NCBI GenBank assembly: GCA_014898415.1
Contig: RCTD01000030.1
Location: forward strand, 62,001-126,000
Reading direction: 5' to 3'
DNA from: Stromatinia cepivora
Taxonomy: Eukaryota; Ascomycota; Leotiomycetes; Helotiales; Sclerotiniaceae
Length of the DNA: 64,000 nucleotides
Made by a program: the position numbers and the translations under genes. The notes beneath the pieces are model-generated. The model did not search any database, was not told the DNA's origin, and was given only the letters and a program-made list of their open reading frames with translations. The stretch's first letter is position 1, and each line of letters begins with the position of its first letter. Below are positions 23,080 to 33,882 of this stretch, in pieces.

Positions 23080-26000
23080 TAAGGAGGAATCAGAAATATT
23101 CGAACTTTTATTTTATAAAGTTCTTAATAAACCCGTTAGCAATCATATCAGTGGTCGGTAGATAGGTTATATAAAAGTTTCCTTTTGAATATTCTTAACA
23201 TAATTATATATTTTAAATATTTACGTGACATAATTTTGTAATGATCCACTCGTTCTCACCAATTATCAATCTAATCGCTTACTAGTTATCGCAAAAGATT
23301 GTTACAAGCTTTTTTATTGTTAGATTGATCTTTTTTAAAAAATATAGGGTTGCTATAATTTCTTTTGATATACACTCAACTCCGAAAAGTTCTGTTTCGA
23401 TAATCGAGATGATTACGATGTCTTACTTGAACACTTTCCATACAATTAAATCATCGAAAAGGAATATAATGTACCCCTAGAATGATCAATGAATATCTAG
23501 ATCATCCGTAAAAGAAGTATCTGAGAAAACGAAAAATTGTGGTATTTGATTACCATTATATTAGATTATAAGATACCTTGTATTTTATAAATATTATAAA
23601 CAGTGATCGATAGCTTTTATATAATCACTCGATAGATTGATCAAATAATAATTTAATTGTAAAACAACGAATAATATATTCGCTTTTATAATAATTATAG
23701 TATATAATACTGAATCTACTTTCTCTTAATATATTTTTATAATATATACAGAAGCTTGACCCTGATTTTTCCGAAATACTATTATCAGAAGCGATATACT
23801 TATTATCCTATTTATTGCTTTAAATTTCTTAACAATCTTTTTAATATATATATCATAAATTAGCCATAATTTTTTCTTAAATCGATTACAAAGTATATAT
23901 ATATCTAGAAATTATTTAATATTTCCTAAATTTTATAATTTATATACAACTTTAATTCCCTTGATAATCTTTGTAGCAATTGATTTGTTTTTCTTATAAT
24001 AAATAACCTGAACATTGTTTACAAAAAAAAGAATCATAACAGTATACTTTGGATTAATATATAAATACAATTCCTCCTTACATTGTATCAATTCTAATTT
24101 CTTAAACATCCAAATGAAATCCTTAAACCATATAACTAGGGAATCTCATAGATTATATAAAATTTGATCAATTATAATATTTTTGTTTAGGATTTTATAT
24201 TTATCAAATAAATAATATATAATTGAAATATCAAAAGGATTATACAAAGTATTAACAAAAGTGTTGATTACATCATATTGCTTTGTTTCGAGATTATATT
24301 TAGCAATAATTACCATTACAATTCGAAATGATTAATTTGCTAATGTAACGGTATAAATAATTTCAATAATACTCTTAACCTGGAAATCTTTTTGTATTAT
24401 TAAACATAAACAACAATAAATGATTAAACCTTGATTATTACATTTATATGTAAATATCCATTGAAAAGGGATTGGTTTTATAGATTCCAATCCAAAATCA
24501 ATTTTACACCAAATTTTCCTTACCTTAAAATTATTAACCTTAAAATCATAATCCTATTTGAATCAATATCCCATTTAATAATCTTCTAATTGATAATAAA
24601 AACGAGGTAACTTTGAAACTGCAAATATATAAATTTAAGGAAATAATGTTGCCTGTAATCCACTGATCATAATCCAAATAAAAGGTAATAATGATTTTGC
24701 TTCAATTCCAGCGGTAATCACACTATGAATTATCATAAATTGAAAATATTCCTTTATATCATCCATTCCTTACTGATCAAACCAGAATGTAGAATAAAAG
24801 TTGTTTAAACAGGGTAAGTTTATTGAGCCTGTCCTTTGAGATATGATAGTTTCTATATAGGATCCAGTATTAGGATTACTCCCTTGATAACGTTGCTGTA
24901 TACGCAATTGCCTTTGTGTACATACTGGTTACTCTGGAACACGAAAACCAGGTGATTTTCGGAAAAAAGGTGATTCCGAATAATAGTTGTATAATTGAAA
25001 TTCAAACGGATTGATTTAAACCCTAAATATTTCAATCCTTATAATACAAGCTTTCTTAAACATTTGTTTAAAATCATAAATCCGCGAATTCTTTATAAAT
25101 TGATCAGATGAATATGTAGAACACAGCAATCTTTGTAATAATTAGATTTTCTCTACAGAATACTTTGATTGATTATTCCAATATATATATTTCCTTTTGG
25201 AATATTGAAATTGATCAATTGAATTAATCTCTGGATCATTTTTGTACACACCACGAAGAACTTCAATGGTACAATCAGTAAGCTTATATTCCATAATTTT
25301 TATATCAACATGTTCGATAAAATCAAAATCTATATTATTATTACAGACATCTTTTTGAACAACACCAATATCTTTACCCACGAAATATAATTGTTCTTTA
25401 ATAAAAAAATCGATTTTTTCAATTTCTTTAATAGAAGGATTGACCGATGTTTGTATATCTTCATTGTATATCTTATCCTTACCACCTAAAGGATTAAATG
25501 AATTGGATAATCCTAAATCGATTTTTTTATTTTTATCATCACCCCCCAGATCTATATCTTCCCCCGAAATCAATTTGTTTGTAGATAATAGATCTGAAAT
25601 GTATTTGATAAATAAATCAAAGGCTTTTCGATCCATGAAAATAGGTAAGTGAGTAAAGTTTTTATAATTATCCTCATTTTAAATGATTGTCCTGTCCATT
25701 TCGATATAATTTTATAGATCAAAGATTCTAACAAATTATTTAAACTCTTCTATAGTATGAATATTGATTATTTGATTAATAAAATCTATATGATAAATGA
25801 ATTCCTTATTAAACGTTATATTTCGAGTAACAATAATTCTATCGAACTTGGATATCCATATACAATAAATCAATATACCTGGGATATAGCCTACTAAATA
25901 TCCAATATATACTCGAGAATTGATTTTGTACCATTTCCTATTAATTCCAGTTTCTCTATTCTTATCCAAAGGATAAACTCAATATCCATATCTATAGATT

Positions 26001-28640
26001 TTATTTCAATTAAAACAAAGATCGTTAGATATTTTCTTTGTGAGTAAAGAATTATCTTTGCGAAGGTAATCATGAAATCATATATCGAATATTTTATTAA
26101 ACAATTTGAAAGATTTAACCTTCAAAGGACTTATATTATATAGATAAATAACAGTTTGCATTACTTCCACCTACAATTTATTCAATAAACCTACTGTGAT
26201 CTGCATTTTTATCTGTTTTGTGATTATTTCTTGTTCTATACATTTTGATCCTCTATTGGGTTTATGTGTGTGAAATAGGGATAGCTCGAATTCGATACCT
26301 TCTTGCTTAATCCATTTTTTAAATAACATTACTCCTATAACTTCAATAATAAATGTATTATTATCCTACTTAATCATTACAATCGCTAAACCGTATTTAC
26401 AATAAACCCAGATTACAAAGTTTTGGATGATTATAAATACTTCATTGTATATTTTGTAATAAATTGGATATAAAAAGATTTTGCTATAGTATATTTCTTT
26501 GATCAATAGAAACCATAATACATTATTATACCCTTTATCGAAATCAAAAAAATCCCATTGGATTTTGTAGAAAAATCAAAGTGATTGATGATCATTTGAA
26601 ACGTAAGAAATGATTTACTTCGTATAAATACAAATGTAATCGGTACAATTGGAACGAATGATACCTTTTATTTTGACGTTTTGCATTGCAAATATTAGAT
26701 ATTCAAAAGCTTCCTTCCCCAAATACTTAAAGTATTCATATTATATTTCATTTGTATTTTCTTTTAAGAAAAATGGATTATAAAAACAATAAAATACTTT
26801 ATTTATTTTTCTATTCATTGTTAGGTACATTATAAAAGGATTGCTTATAGAAATAGATATAAGAGTATTCGAATAAATAGAAAATGATTTGTATTCTAAA
26901 AATACAAGATTTTTAGTACAAATGTATTGAACAATTACTATACTATTTATATAATCTCCTTTACAAAAAATACAATCATATCCTGAGAACTATAAGCCAG
27001 CTTTCTCCAATCGAACCTCCGAGATAATATTAATATAAAAACTAAAAATGAATACTATATCATTCAAGATTAGATTATTATTAAAGTAATCTTCTCTTTT
27101 GATAATCCTTTTGATAATACAAACCCCGCATTCTAGGATTTGGAAACTAGAAATATTTGCTTTTACAAAATTATTAGGATTGAATAATCGATATTGATAA
27201 TTATTCAATAGAAATATATTGTTTATAATATATATAGTATTATAATTATCAAACAAAATATTATTAAATAGATAATATATTCTTATTGTTATAAAGTATA
27301 CCCCTGATTGATTGTATTGAATATCCAAGATAGTAACATTGATTAAAAATTCTGAAGGATCAATAAAACTTTTTATTCATTTCTTTTTGATCCAATTAAA
27401 ATAAAACTGTTTCTATAAATACAATTTTACTCGATCTTTAATTATTTGTAGCTCATTTTCATTGAATACCTTTTTAAGCAATAAATTAATCCTTCTGATA
27501 AGTACTAATTCTATAACTTTGTAATTATAAGTAATGTAATTATAATCAATTCCATTATTCTATTCAGATTTGGTTTTACAAGGATATTCCCAAATCTTCT
27601 TGATCCCTTGATTACTTTCAGAATTGATATTCTTCTTATTCTTCTTAAACTTTTTATCATTTTGAAAAAAAATAAATATAAAATATATTCCTTCTTTAAC
27701 TTTTAAAAAAATAGAATCCTGGAAGACTAATCCTCCAAAAACGTCTCCGAATTGCTTGAATAAGAAATTAAATAATCCAAATTGATTATTCATCTCGATT
27801 TATATAATCATAATATTTGCCTAGGTTGAAAACATCCTGGTACCAATAGCTTATAAAAAAGTATTGATAGTGATTTTATCTTGTACCTTAGTAATCTTAT
27901 ATACAAAAACTTTGATATAGATTATAATCCAATCTCTATACCATTTGATAAAATCAATTCTGCCAAACAAGGTTTGCACTAGAATAGATCGGTATTTTTG
28001 TAGTACTGCGAGCTTAACAATAATTACCATAAATACAAACTTCTTTTTGAATACATTGATGATCATCTTAAATAGAAAAGTTATAATACCCTAATTGAGA
28101 ATAGATAACTCTATAAAATGTACTTGATCAATTGACAATTCGATTTATTTGTAAACATCCCGAAAAGCTTTGTAATTCTATATATATTCTTATTATCGAT
28201 ATCGATATTTCAATTGGAAAAAAACAAATTCGAAAGAGATTTCTTAGAAAATAATTGGAAATAGAACAATAAATCTACTAAAAATGGATCCCGATATATT
28301 ACCATCAGAATCTTTCATCTTTATATCTCCACTAACATCTTCCCTGAATTAGATCGCCACAAGATATTCCGAAAATTCCTTTTGATATTAAGTTTGTTTC
28401 TCTTGATCGTATTTAACTTAAAGATCGATAACAAAAGATAAAACAGATAATTTGACTAAAAACCAATCGACCTGAACACAAATAGACTCACTTGTTAGAT
28501 TGGAGTTTGGAATAGATATAGCTAATATAAAAATAAACAAATCGTTCTCTGAATTGACTAAATCCCAGATTCCTTGAACTTGATATTTATTTTTCAAATA
28601 TAGATACCACTCCAACCATTAAGTACAGATTGTAAGAAAA
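23080..28640 (-). pseudogene. Ty1/copia gag-pol polyprotein, RIP-eroded
   Basis: In order on the minus strand: gag-like YLKNKYQVQGIWDLVNS (28.6 kb) and KITKVQDKITINTFL (27.9 kb); a protease/pre-integrase zone (HVIN-like, SEVRLEKAGL, near 27.0-27.3 kb); a GAG-pre-integrase helix (YFKYLGKEAFEYLIFAMQN, about 26.7 kb); an acidic linker (open 25142-25636); reverse transcriptase (IPFQWIFTYKCNNQG about 24.48 kb, KYNLETKQYDVINTFVN about 24.28 kb); and RNase H (SVECISKEIIATL-like, about 23.36 kb). The catalytic YVDD box reads FVNN at about 24014-24022, as expected if GA-rich Asp codons were converted by G-to-A. Dozens of stops make it dead. Confidence 0.8.
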
Positions 28641-28802
28641 AGATCGTTTTGATCTTTTGTTATATTAAATAAAAGTAACTGAATTGATATAAATATTGAA
28701 TTATAAATAAAATAGAAATAATATTTTAAGAATAATCCTTTAAATATTTAATAATCATTGGATAGGAAATTGTATAGATTTAAAAACTATCAGGTTTATA
28801 AC

Positions 28803-29111
28803 TATTACAGGATAGTATAATTACAAAGTACTTTCAGAGATCGAAAAATAAATGGTACACATAATTGATAAAATAAAAGAATTGAATGATTTGCCCTTGA
28901 TTATATAAATCAAAAACTGTATATATAGAATAAATAAATAATTATCTAACCGATATACATTTTAATTAGGTTAGATTTCTGTTTACTAGGATATCAGGAT
29001 CACCTTATTAATTAATAGATTGGTAAAAGCTAGTAGATCCTTCATTCTGATTGGAAAGTATACGCTTTGATTCTTCGTAGGATACAGGGGATCACAGGGC
29101 TTTCCGTAACA
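28803..29111 (-). repeat. 5' LTR of the copia element (right side)
   Basis: 309 bases, ends tattacag and ccgtaaca, same landmarks as the partner at 20821-21129. Equal length and mainly transition differences mean LTR divergence here dates RIP as much as insertion and cannot be used directly as a clock. Confidence 0.9.
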
Positions 29112-29116
29112 ATTAA

Positions 29117-29636
29117 ATAAAGGATATTAACTTAGAAAGATATCAAAACGAATACTATTTCGAATTGCTGGGATAAATCATAATACATCGATCTGGGATC
29201 GCAACCCTCGATGTTATTAATGATATAGCAAGGTTCTGAAAAGGTTTTAAAATCTTTACGCCTCACTTTAATACAGTTAAAGTACCAGGGCATTATAACT
29301 AGTATCCCCGATGTACAAGAGTATGTTTTATTTTATTCAAAATGTATTATTGAAAGCGACAACAATCTGAATATTCTAATTGATGATATTATTCAAGTTA
29401 GAAAAGTGATTGAAGAAGATGAAAAAGATGACAGAATAGGGGAAGAGATTGAACCTTCTATTAATGATTTTAAAGCTTTTGAAGCTATTCAGATTCTAAT
29501 TAAATATCAAGAACAACAAGGTATTCCTGATATAAATCTAATTAAGAATCTACGCAAAAAAAAGCATAAAGTAAAGCTTAAATCTGATCAAGGGAAAATA
29601 CAAGATACTATACTAGATTACTTTAATATAAAATGA
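29117..29636 (+). pseudogene. pogo-type transposase, 3' part
   Basis: This is the continuation of the transposase interrupted at 20815. Eroded wording (DIARF-KGFKIFTPHFN) comes first, then an open stretch 29406-29636 ending GKIQDTILDYFNIK, matching the K-Q-x-T-I-x-(D/S)-F-F style C-terminus of Fot/pogo transposases. The retrotransposon's ATTAA duplication separates the two halves exactly. Confidence 0.7.
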
Positions 29637-30011
29637 AGTTGATGATTTTGAACCGTATAATATTGATACCTTAATGCCTTACCATTTTTATACCGGAATC
29701 TTGGATATACCGGATTTGATTGGTCGAAAATCTCAGTCCGGTATAACCAAGTTCTTCTGTATTCTCAAATCATTTTATAATCCAAAAATGATCTAAGTTT
29801 AGATTTATACTAATTTTTATACTAATCATAAAATTATATTAGTTTTATAAAATATTATACAATATACAGATAGATAAGTACCCACAGATAATTTATATCT
29901 ACCCCATGGATTACCCATCCAGATTTTGAATTACCCACCCCGTCCAATAAATACCCACGGATTATCTATCAAGGCCATTATCCGCCCCGCGGGTACCCAT
30001 TACGCAGTCTA

Positions 30012-30019
30012 GTTCCGGC
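30012..30019. other. Right 8-base target-site duplication (gttccggc)
   Basis: Identical to 19158-19165. It marks the point where the interrupted host gene resumes. Confidence 0.85.
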
Positions 30020-31239
30020 TCCTCAAATTGCGGCTCTGGTGGTCTCGCATCACCACCATTTGGCATCCGCCATCTCTGTGTCCTCCAAATCATTACCATC
30101 CTCTGGGTTATTGGAATCTTCATCACTACTGTAGATCCTTTCCAAATTTTTGATTGGTGAAAATTGACGCTGTTCCAGGCGAGATTTCGCGAGTGACTTC
30201 ATATATGTTGCTTCCTTGATCATCATCTTAGCCATCTCATCAGCCCGTCTTTGCTCCTCCGCCATCGCCTTAGCCTTAGCCTCAGCCTCAGCTTTTGATG
30301 ATTCCGGAAGTACAATCGGTAGACCATGCTCATCGACTGTACCGATTCTTTTTAGCGATGGTGTAATATCTTCTGATACCTGTGGCTGATCTTTCTCAAC
30401 AGTGTTTCCAGAAATTGCCTCATCGGCTGGTAGGACAATATCTTTCTGGAGCTCAATGGCGACCGACTTCTCATTCGATGGTTTTGGTGTCGATGAAGAT
30501 AATTAAATGGAAATTTCGGCATGAGGCTTCGGATTTGGAACAGCCCGGGCATCACCCGACACCACAGCAGGCACTTCGATCTCTGGTTCGGGATTTTCCA
30601 TGCTTTTGTCCGCACCTGAAACTGCTATTAATCAAGTTAGCAAATTTGATTATCGTTGATGTATGCGGAGAATGAACTCAGCTGGTTGACTAGTTTCTCC
30701 ATCCTCAGATCGCTTGAGAACTTCAAGAGAATATGACCGGATGGCCATGAGCTTCCCTCCCAGTTTGTTTTCACCTGGCCACGAACTTATCTTGGTTGAT
30801 CTTGTCTGGACTTTACCAAGCCCCGATCCCCAAACTACATCATCTCTGGCTTCAGCTATCAACATGTTCCTCGTCCCAACGAGGTCTTCTTGTCACTCTT
30901 TATTATGACGGAGCTTGTAATAAAGAGTGTTGGCCATGATATCTCTCAAAATTGAATTCCATTTCTGCACATCCAAATTGGGAATTACATTAATGGCCTT
31001 TGAATTTTGCCTCATGCATTACAAGCAGCGATTCTCAAAAACATGTCCTTATCATATGGGCTTTGCCAGCTTGGAAATAGCGATACAAAATGTTAGAGAA
31101 AATTATGTAGAGCGTTGTGGTTACTAACTAACCTTTCTCCTGATTTGTACAAAACACCATTGTCATCCTGAAACGAAACCGCATAGAAGCCTGACATCCA
31201 CGCCCATTCTTGCTTAGGATTGTGTGTAGAGAATAATAT
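30020..31239 (-). pseudogene. NADAR-domain protein gene, N-terminal part, decayed
   Basis: NADAR proteins (YbiA-like) act on ADP-ribose or nucleotide-linked N-glycosidic bonds. Translation in order from 31239: YSTHNPKQEWAWMSGFY, YKSGER, then after a likely intron (donor near 31132) GKAHMIRTC, KWNSILRDIMANTLYYKL, VVWGSGLG and WPGENKLGGKLMAIRSY. These cover the ordered NADAR landmarks including the terminal W-G-x-G and G-x-N-x-L-G boxes. A Glu/Ala/Lys-rich coiled coil (AEAEAKAKAMAEEQRRADEM) follows. Breaks are a frameshift in the A5 run at 31037-31041, TAA at 31019-31021, TGA at 30893-30895 and TAA at 30503-30505 (all fit C-to-T of CAA or CGA), plus frame changes near 30060 and at the next intron, which lacks a GT donor. 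The downstream part is at 17541-19157. Confidence 0.75.
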
Positions 31240-31370
31240 CAGATATGGGCACCCTATTTGTATCCGGGGTATTTGGCCTTTTAAAATATTTACCCTACCC
31301 TGTTAGATATAGTAGGGTATTTACCCAGAGAAAAATACCCCGGGTGTACCCCACCCTTTGCCCAACCCTG
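31240..31370. mobile_element. 131-base hAT-like MITE inside the NADAR gene
   Basis: The left end reads CAGATATGGGCA and the reversed right end CAGGGTTGGGCA (9 of 12 alike, one difference A/G). Flanking bases aataatat (31232-31239) and agtaatat (31371-31378) form an 8-base duplication with one change. Inside are an inverted ccggggtattt/aaataccccgg pair and the hairpin taccctac/gtagggta. Excising it joins a probable exon start (after a ttccaccag acceptor, minus strand) to the first NADAR strand (KYYSTHNP). Its ends differ from the 19166-30011 family, so a second hAT-like family hit the same gene. Confidence 0.7.
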
Positions 31371-31378
31371 AGTAATAT

Positions 31379-31957
31379 TTCCGCTGGTGGAAATTTATCA
31401 AGACAATTGGCACACGCCAGGGATCTCGGGCAGATCAGTCGCAGATGAGGCTCATTTAATCAAAAATCCGCACACACTGGCAGGGGATCACCTGTGAACA
31501 CTACAGATTCAATTGTTCGATGTTATCATCTTTCCACCACGCCTATAATCAACCGGATCAATGATTTTAAGGGCCTTTTAATTCCATTCCTTAAAGTCAA
31601 GGAACTTGCTCTCAACTTACCGACGACTCTTCAGGGGATGATGTCGATGTATGCTAGAGTTGAATGGGGAAGGAAATGCGATTCTTACTTTGGCGATAGG
31701 ATTTAATGCGGGACATAGATTTTACTTTTGCATAAAATCCAGGAAAATGGAGTTTTAAGATTAATTAGGACAAAATTCACAAGCCAACGAACGGGGGGGG
31801 CGGCTTAAACACAAGCGGCTTTAATATCATTTATTTATTAACAAAAGCCTACTATGAGTTTTTGGAAAGGAATCCCAGACTTATACTAAGATAGCGAGCT
31901 CAACAAGTCTTTTCATATCATGAATAAGTGAACCTGCCTACTTAAAATTCTTCTCCA
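31379..31957. other. Non-coding between the NADAR remnant and the ferric reductase gene
   Basis: Holds the presumed lost first exon or promoter of the NADAR gene (minus strand) and the 3' flank of the ferric reductase. A G run (gggggggcggc, 31794-31804) stands out. No start codon context could be supported. Confidence 0.4.
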
Positions 31958-33882
31958 TCACCATGAAAATTCTTCACTATGAAATTTCAAACTCGGCCCA
32001 TTTAGTTTGATACACTGGGCAACTGCCGATCTTGTACTTTTCATCAAAGACCCAGGGCCGCAAGCAGCAACTGCTACTCTTTGGTTATCATCGCATCCTT
32101 GTACAACACCCTGAATAATATTTAATATATCAGGTCGGCCACTGGCTATCGTTATATTCTCTCCAACGTTGTGAATGGAATTAGTTTCTCTTGTGGTGGT
32201 AATCTTTTCCAAGTCTCTAAGTTCCTGTGGCCTCTGTTCATTAGTACCATCGACAGAAACTGGAGAAGCTCCGACTGATATGATATCTTTCTCAGAGAGA
32301 CTGTTGCTTAAACTTCTATCTGATCCACTGAAAACGTCATTTGTAATATTTCCTGTGCAGAAAAGCCGAACGACAACATTTGGTGAAGAATTCAGCTCTT
32401 GCAACTCATTACTGAACCAATTCATGGTGTCTGAATTAAGATCAGTAAGTGACAGTTCGGTGTGGATGACAAGATCAAACATACCTTCTTCGCGAACGAC
32501 CCATATGAACTCAATGACAGTATTAGAGAAGGCTGTATTCTTCGCAACTTTATGCATGGTTTCGATAGCAGTGCCGAAAGTAAAGGCACCACCTGAGCCA
32601 CCAGCTATGAAAAGAACTTTATCATAGTGTGAAAAGTCGACCACTGATCCATAAGGACCATCAATTGAGGCACGAAGTTGTATACCGGGATTTTTTATTG
32701 CCAAATTATAAAGGTCACTTGTGAACCCATCAAAAGCAGCTACAATGAAAGTAGTACCCTTAATATCATCGACTGAAGCGATAGTAAACGGATGAGTCTC
32801 GATTGCACGAATAGCTGGAATCCACAAGAAAGCGTGAGTTCCTGGTTTGATGAATTTAGATGATCTATGCATCGAAATTCGAGTACCCCCATTTGATAAC
32901 GGAGTAAGAGTGACAAAATTTCCGAAGAAAAAGTAACAGAGGTAACTGAATCGTAGCAAACGATCAAAGAACCATAAACCTAATGCAACAAATATCATGT
33001 ATACAGTGCGATCGGAGATTATTGGTCTATGCATGGCAACCGTGATGAGTATGAGTAGGTACATCACAACATGAACGATATACCATATTTCATACTGCAT
33101 CTTGTAAATTAAAAGAGAAGTAAAGAGAATTATTAGCATAGCAATTCCAGCAACTATACCAACAATCTGTTCTTTTTCAAGCAATACATCGTAAGAATGG
33201 GACTGTGCTTCATGGATGACATAGAAAATGGCGTGAAGCGTAGACCAAAGTATGGTACCATATCCTGCGAGCTTGTGAAAGACTCTGAGACTTTCATAAG
33301 AGTGATCGGTCAAAAATGCGAGGGGTGTGTTTTTAAGTGCTAAGAAGGTAATGAAGGTAATATGAGCTGTAGCAACCCTTTATTGGAATTAGCTACTACT
33401 AAGTGTACCCAAGACTGAGAGACTACGTGACGTCTTACTTACCAACCTAATCGCTTTGCAAAATTATTGTATTTCGGCCAGCCCCCTACATCTTTAAAGG
33501 TAACGGCAAGTATTGTTGCAGTATATACGAGGAAGATGATGAAGTGTCCAATCGATGTAAACCCCCAGATCTTTTGCATAAGAACTTTTCTTGATGCCCT
33601 GTTCACGAGATTTATATTAGAAAAGGGCCTCTAATATTCTTCAATTAATAAAACATACCTTGTGATAGTAACGAAAACTTTGATGGGCTTAGGTTTGTTC
33701 CTCGGTGTATACCGAATGTATAGAAATCGAATCCATTTGGATAGAATAAAAAGGACCATAATTGCAGCCATAGCAGCGGCGAAGTACTTAACGGAGTTGC
33801 GATTCCTCTTCTTCCGTAGAATCTTCGCGGCGATTTCGGCAGCTTTTGCTGCAGAGCTGTTCTTTGGTCCATGTTCGTTCAT
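31958..33882 (-). CDS. Ferric/cupric-chelate reductase (FRE-type flavocytochrome), 599 aa
   Basis: Reduces extracellular Fe(III) or Cu(II) chelates using NADPH from the cytosol. The enzyme sits in a membrane, usually the plasma membrane, ahead of high-affinity iron uptake. Exons (minus strand) are 33882-33659, 33598-33443 and 33377-31958, total 1800 bases in phase. Introns are 60 and 65 bases with GTATGT and GTAAGT donors. The N-terminus has a membrane helix, and RLGW precedes the ferric-reductase domain. Four heme histidines are at about 161, 175 (HKLAGYG, LHAIF), 229 and 243 (VHVVM, MHRPI). The FAD motif HPFTIAS is at about 322, the NADPH glycine motif GGSGGAF at about 386, and the C-terminus ends FHSEEFSW as in the family. 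It is intact. It diverges from the catalase gene across about 2.7 kb. Confidence 0.92.

Larger units (their letters stand above)
20821..29111 (-). mobile_element. Ty1/copia LTR retrotransposon, complete but RIP-eroded (8,291 bases)
   Basis: Two 309-base direct repeats bound the element, with a 5-base duplication ATTAA on each side (20816-20820 and 29112-29116). LTR ends form the expected inverted pair (TGTTACGG.. / ..CCGTAACA, partly changed to tatcacgg/tattacag). A polypurine tract on the minus strand next to the left LTR (reads agggggtg, 21130-21140) and the gag-to-RNase H order on the minus strand show it is transcribed right to left. It inserted into the pogo transposase gene. The primer-binding site could not be assigned. 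Confidence 0.9.
19435..29759 (+). mobile_element. pogo/Fot-type Tc1-mariner element, itself interrupted
   Basis: The ends form terminal inverted repeats. The left begins CAGAAAAACTTGGCTATACC and the reversed right end begins CAGAAGAACTTGGTTATACC, continuing with GGACTG. They are flanked by TA on both sides (19433-19434 and 29760-29761), the target duplication of Tc1/mariner elements. Extra 'ataccggaat' copies lie inside each end. Without the inner retrotransposon (20821-29111 plus one TTAA-like duplication) the element is about 2.03 kb, a normal size for pogo/Fot elements. It is heavily RIP-eroded. Confidence 0.85.
19166..30011. mobile_element. hAT-like element carrying nested insertions (10,846 bases)
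   Basis: The left end reads TAGGCTGCGCA and the right end, reverse-complemented, reads TAGACTGCGTA, followed by related inward sequence (gggtacccg, ggataatggcc, gattatcc motifs). It is flanked by a perfect 8-base duplication. Removing the inner insertion (19435-29759) leaves about 520 bases with no transposase: a non-autonomous hAT-like unit. Internal text is a run of subterminal 'gataatcc/agattatctac' repeats typical of such elements. The same terminal sequence recurs at 48470-48642, so the family has at least two copies in this window. It landed in the NADAR gene. Confidence 0.85.

Noticed and set aside
25142..25636. 164-codon minus-strand ORF as a host gene
   Set aside because: It lies between integrase and reverse transcriptase text of the copia polyprotein in the same direction and is best read as its linker that escaped stops.
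32175..32627. 150-codon plus-strand ORF over the ferric reductase
   Set aside because: It is antisense to the conserved reductase domain and has no family resemblance: a shadow.
33629..33658. 30-base first intron in the ferric reductase gene
   Set aside because: An in-phase acceptor 30 bases further on (gtgaacag) has a proper CTAAT branch point and gives a normal 60-base intron.
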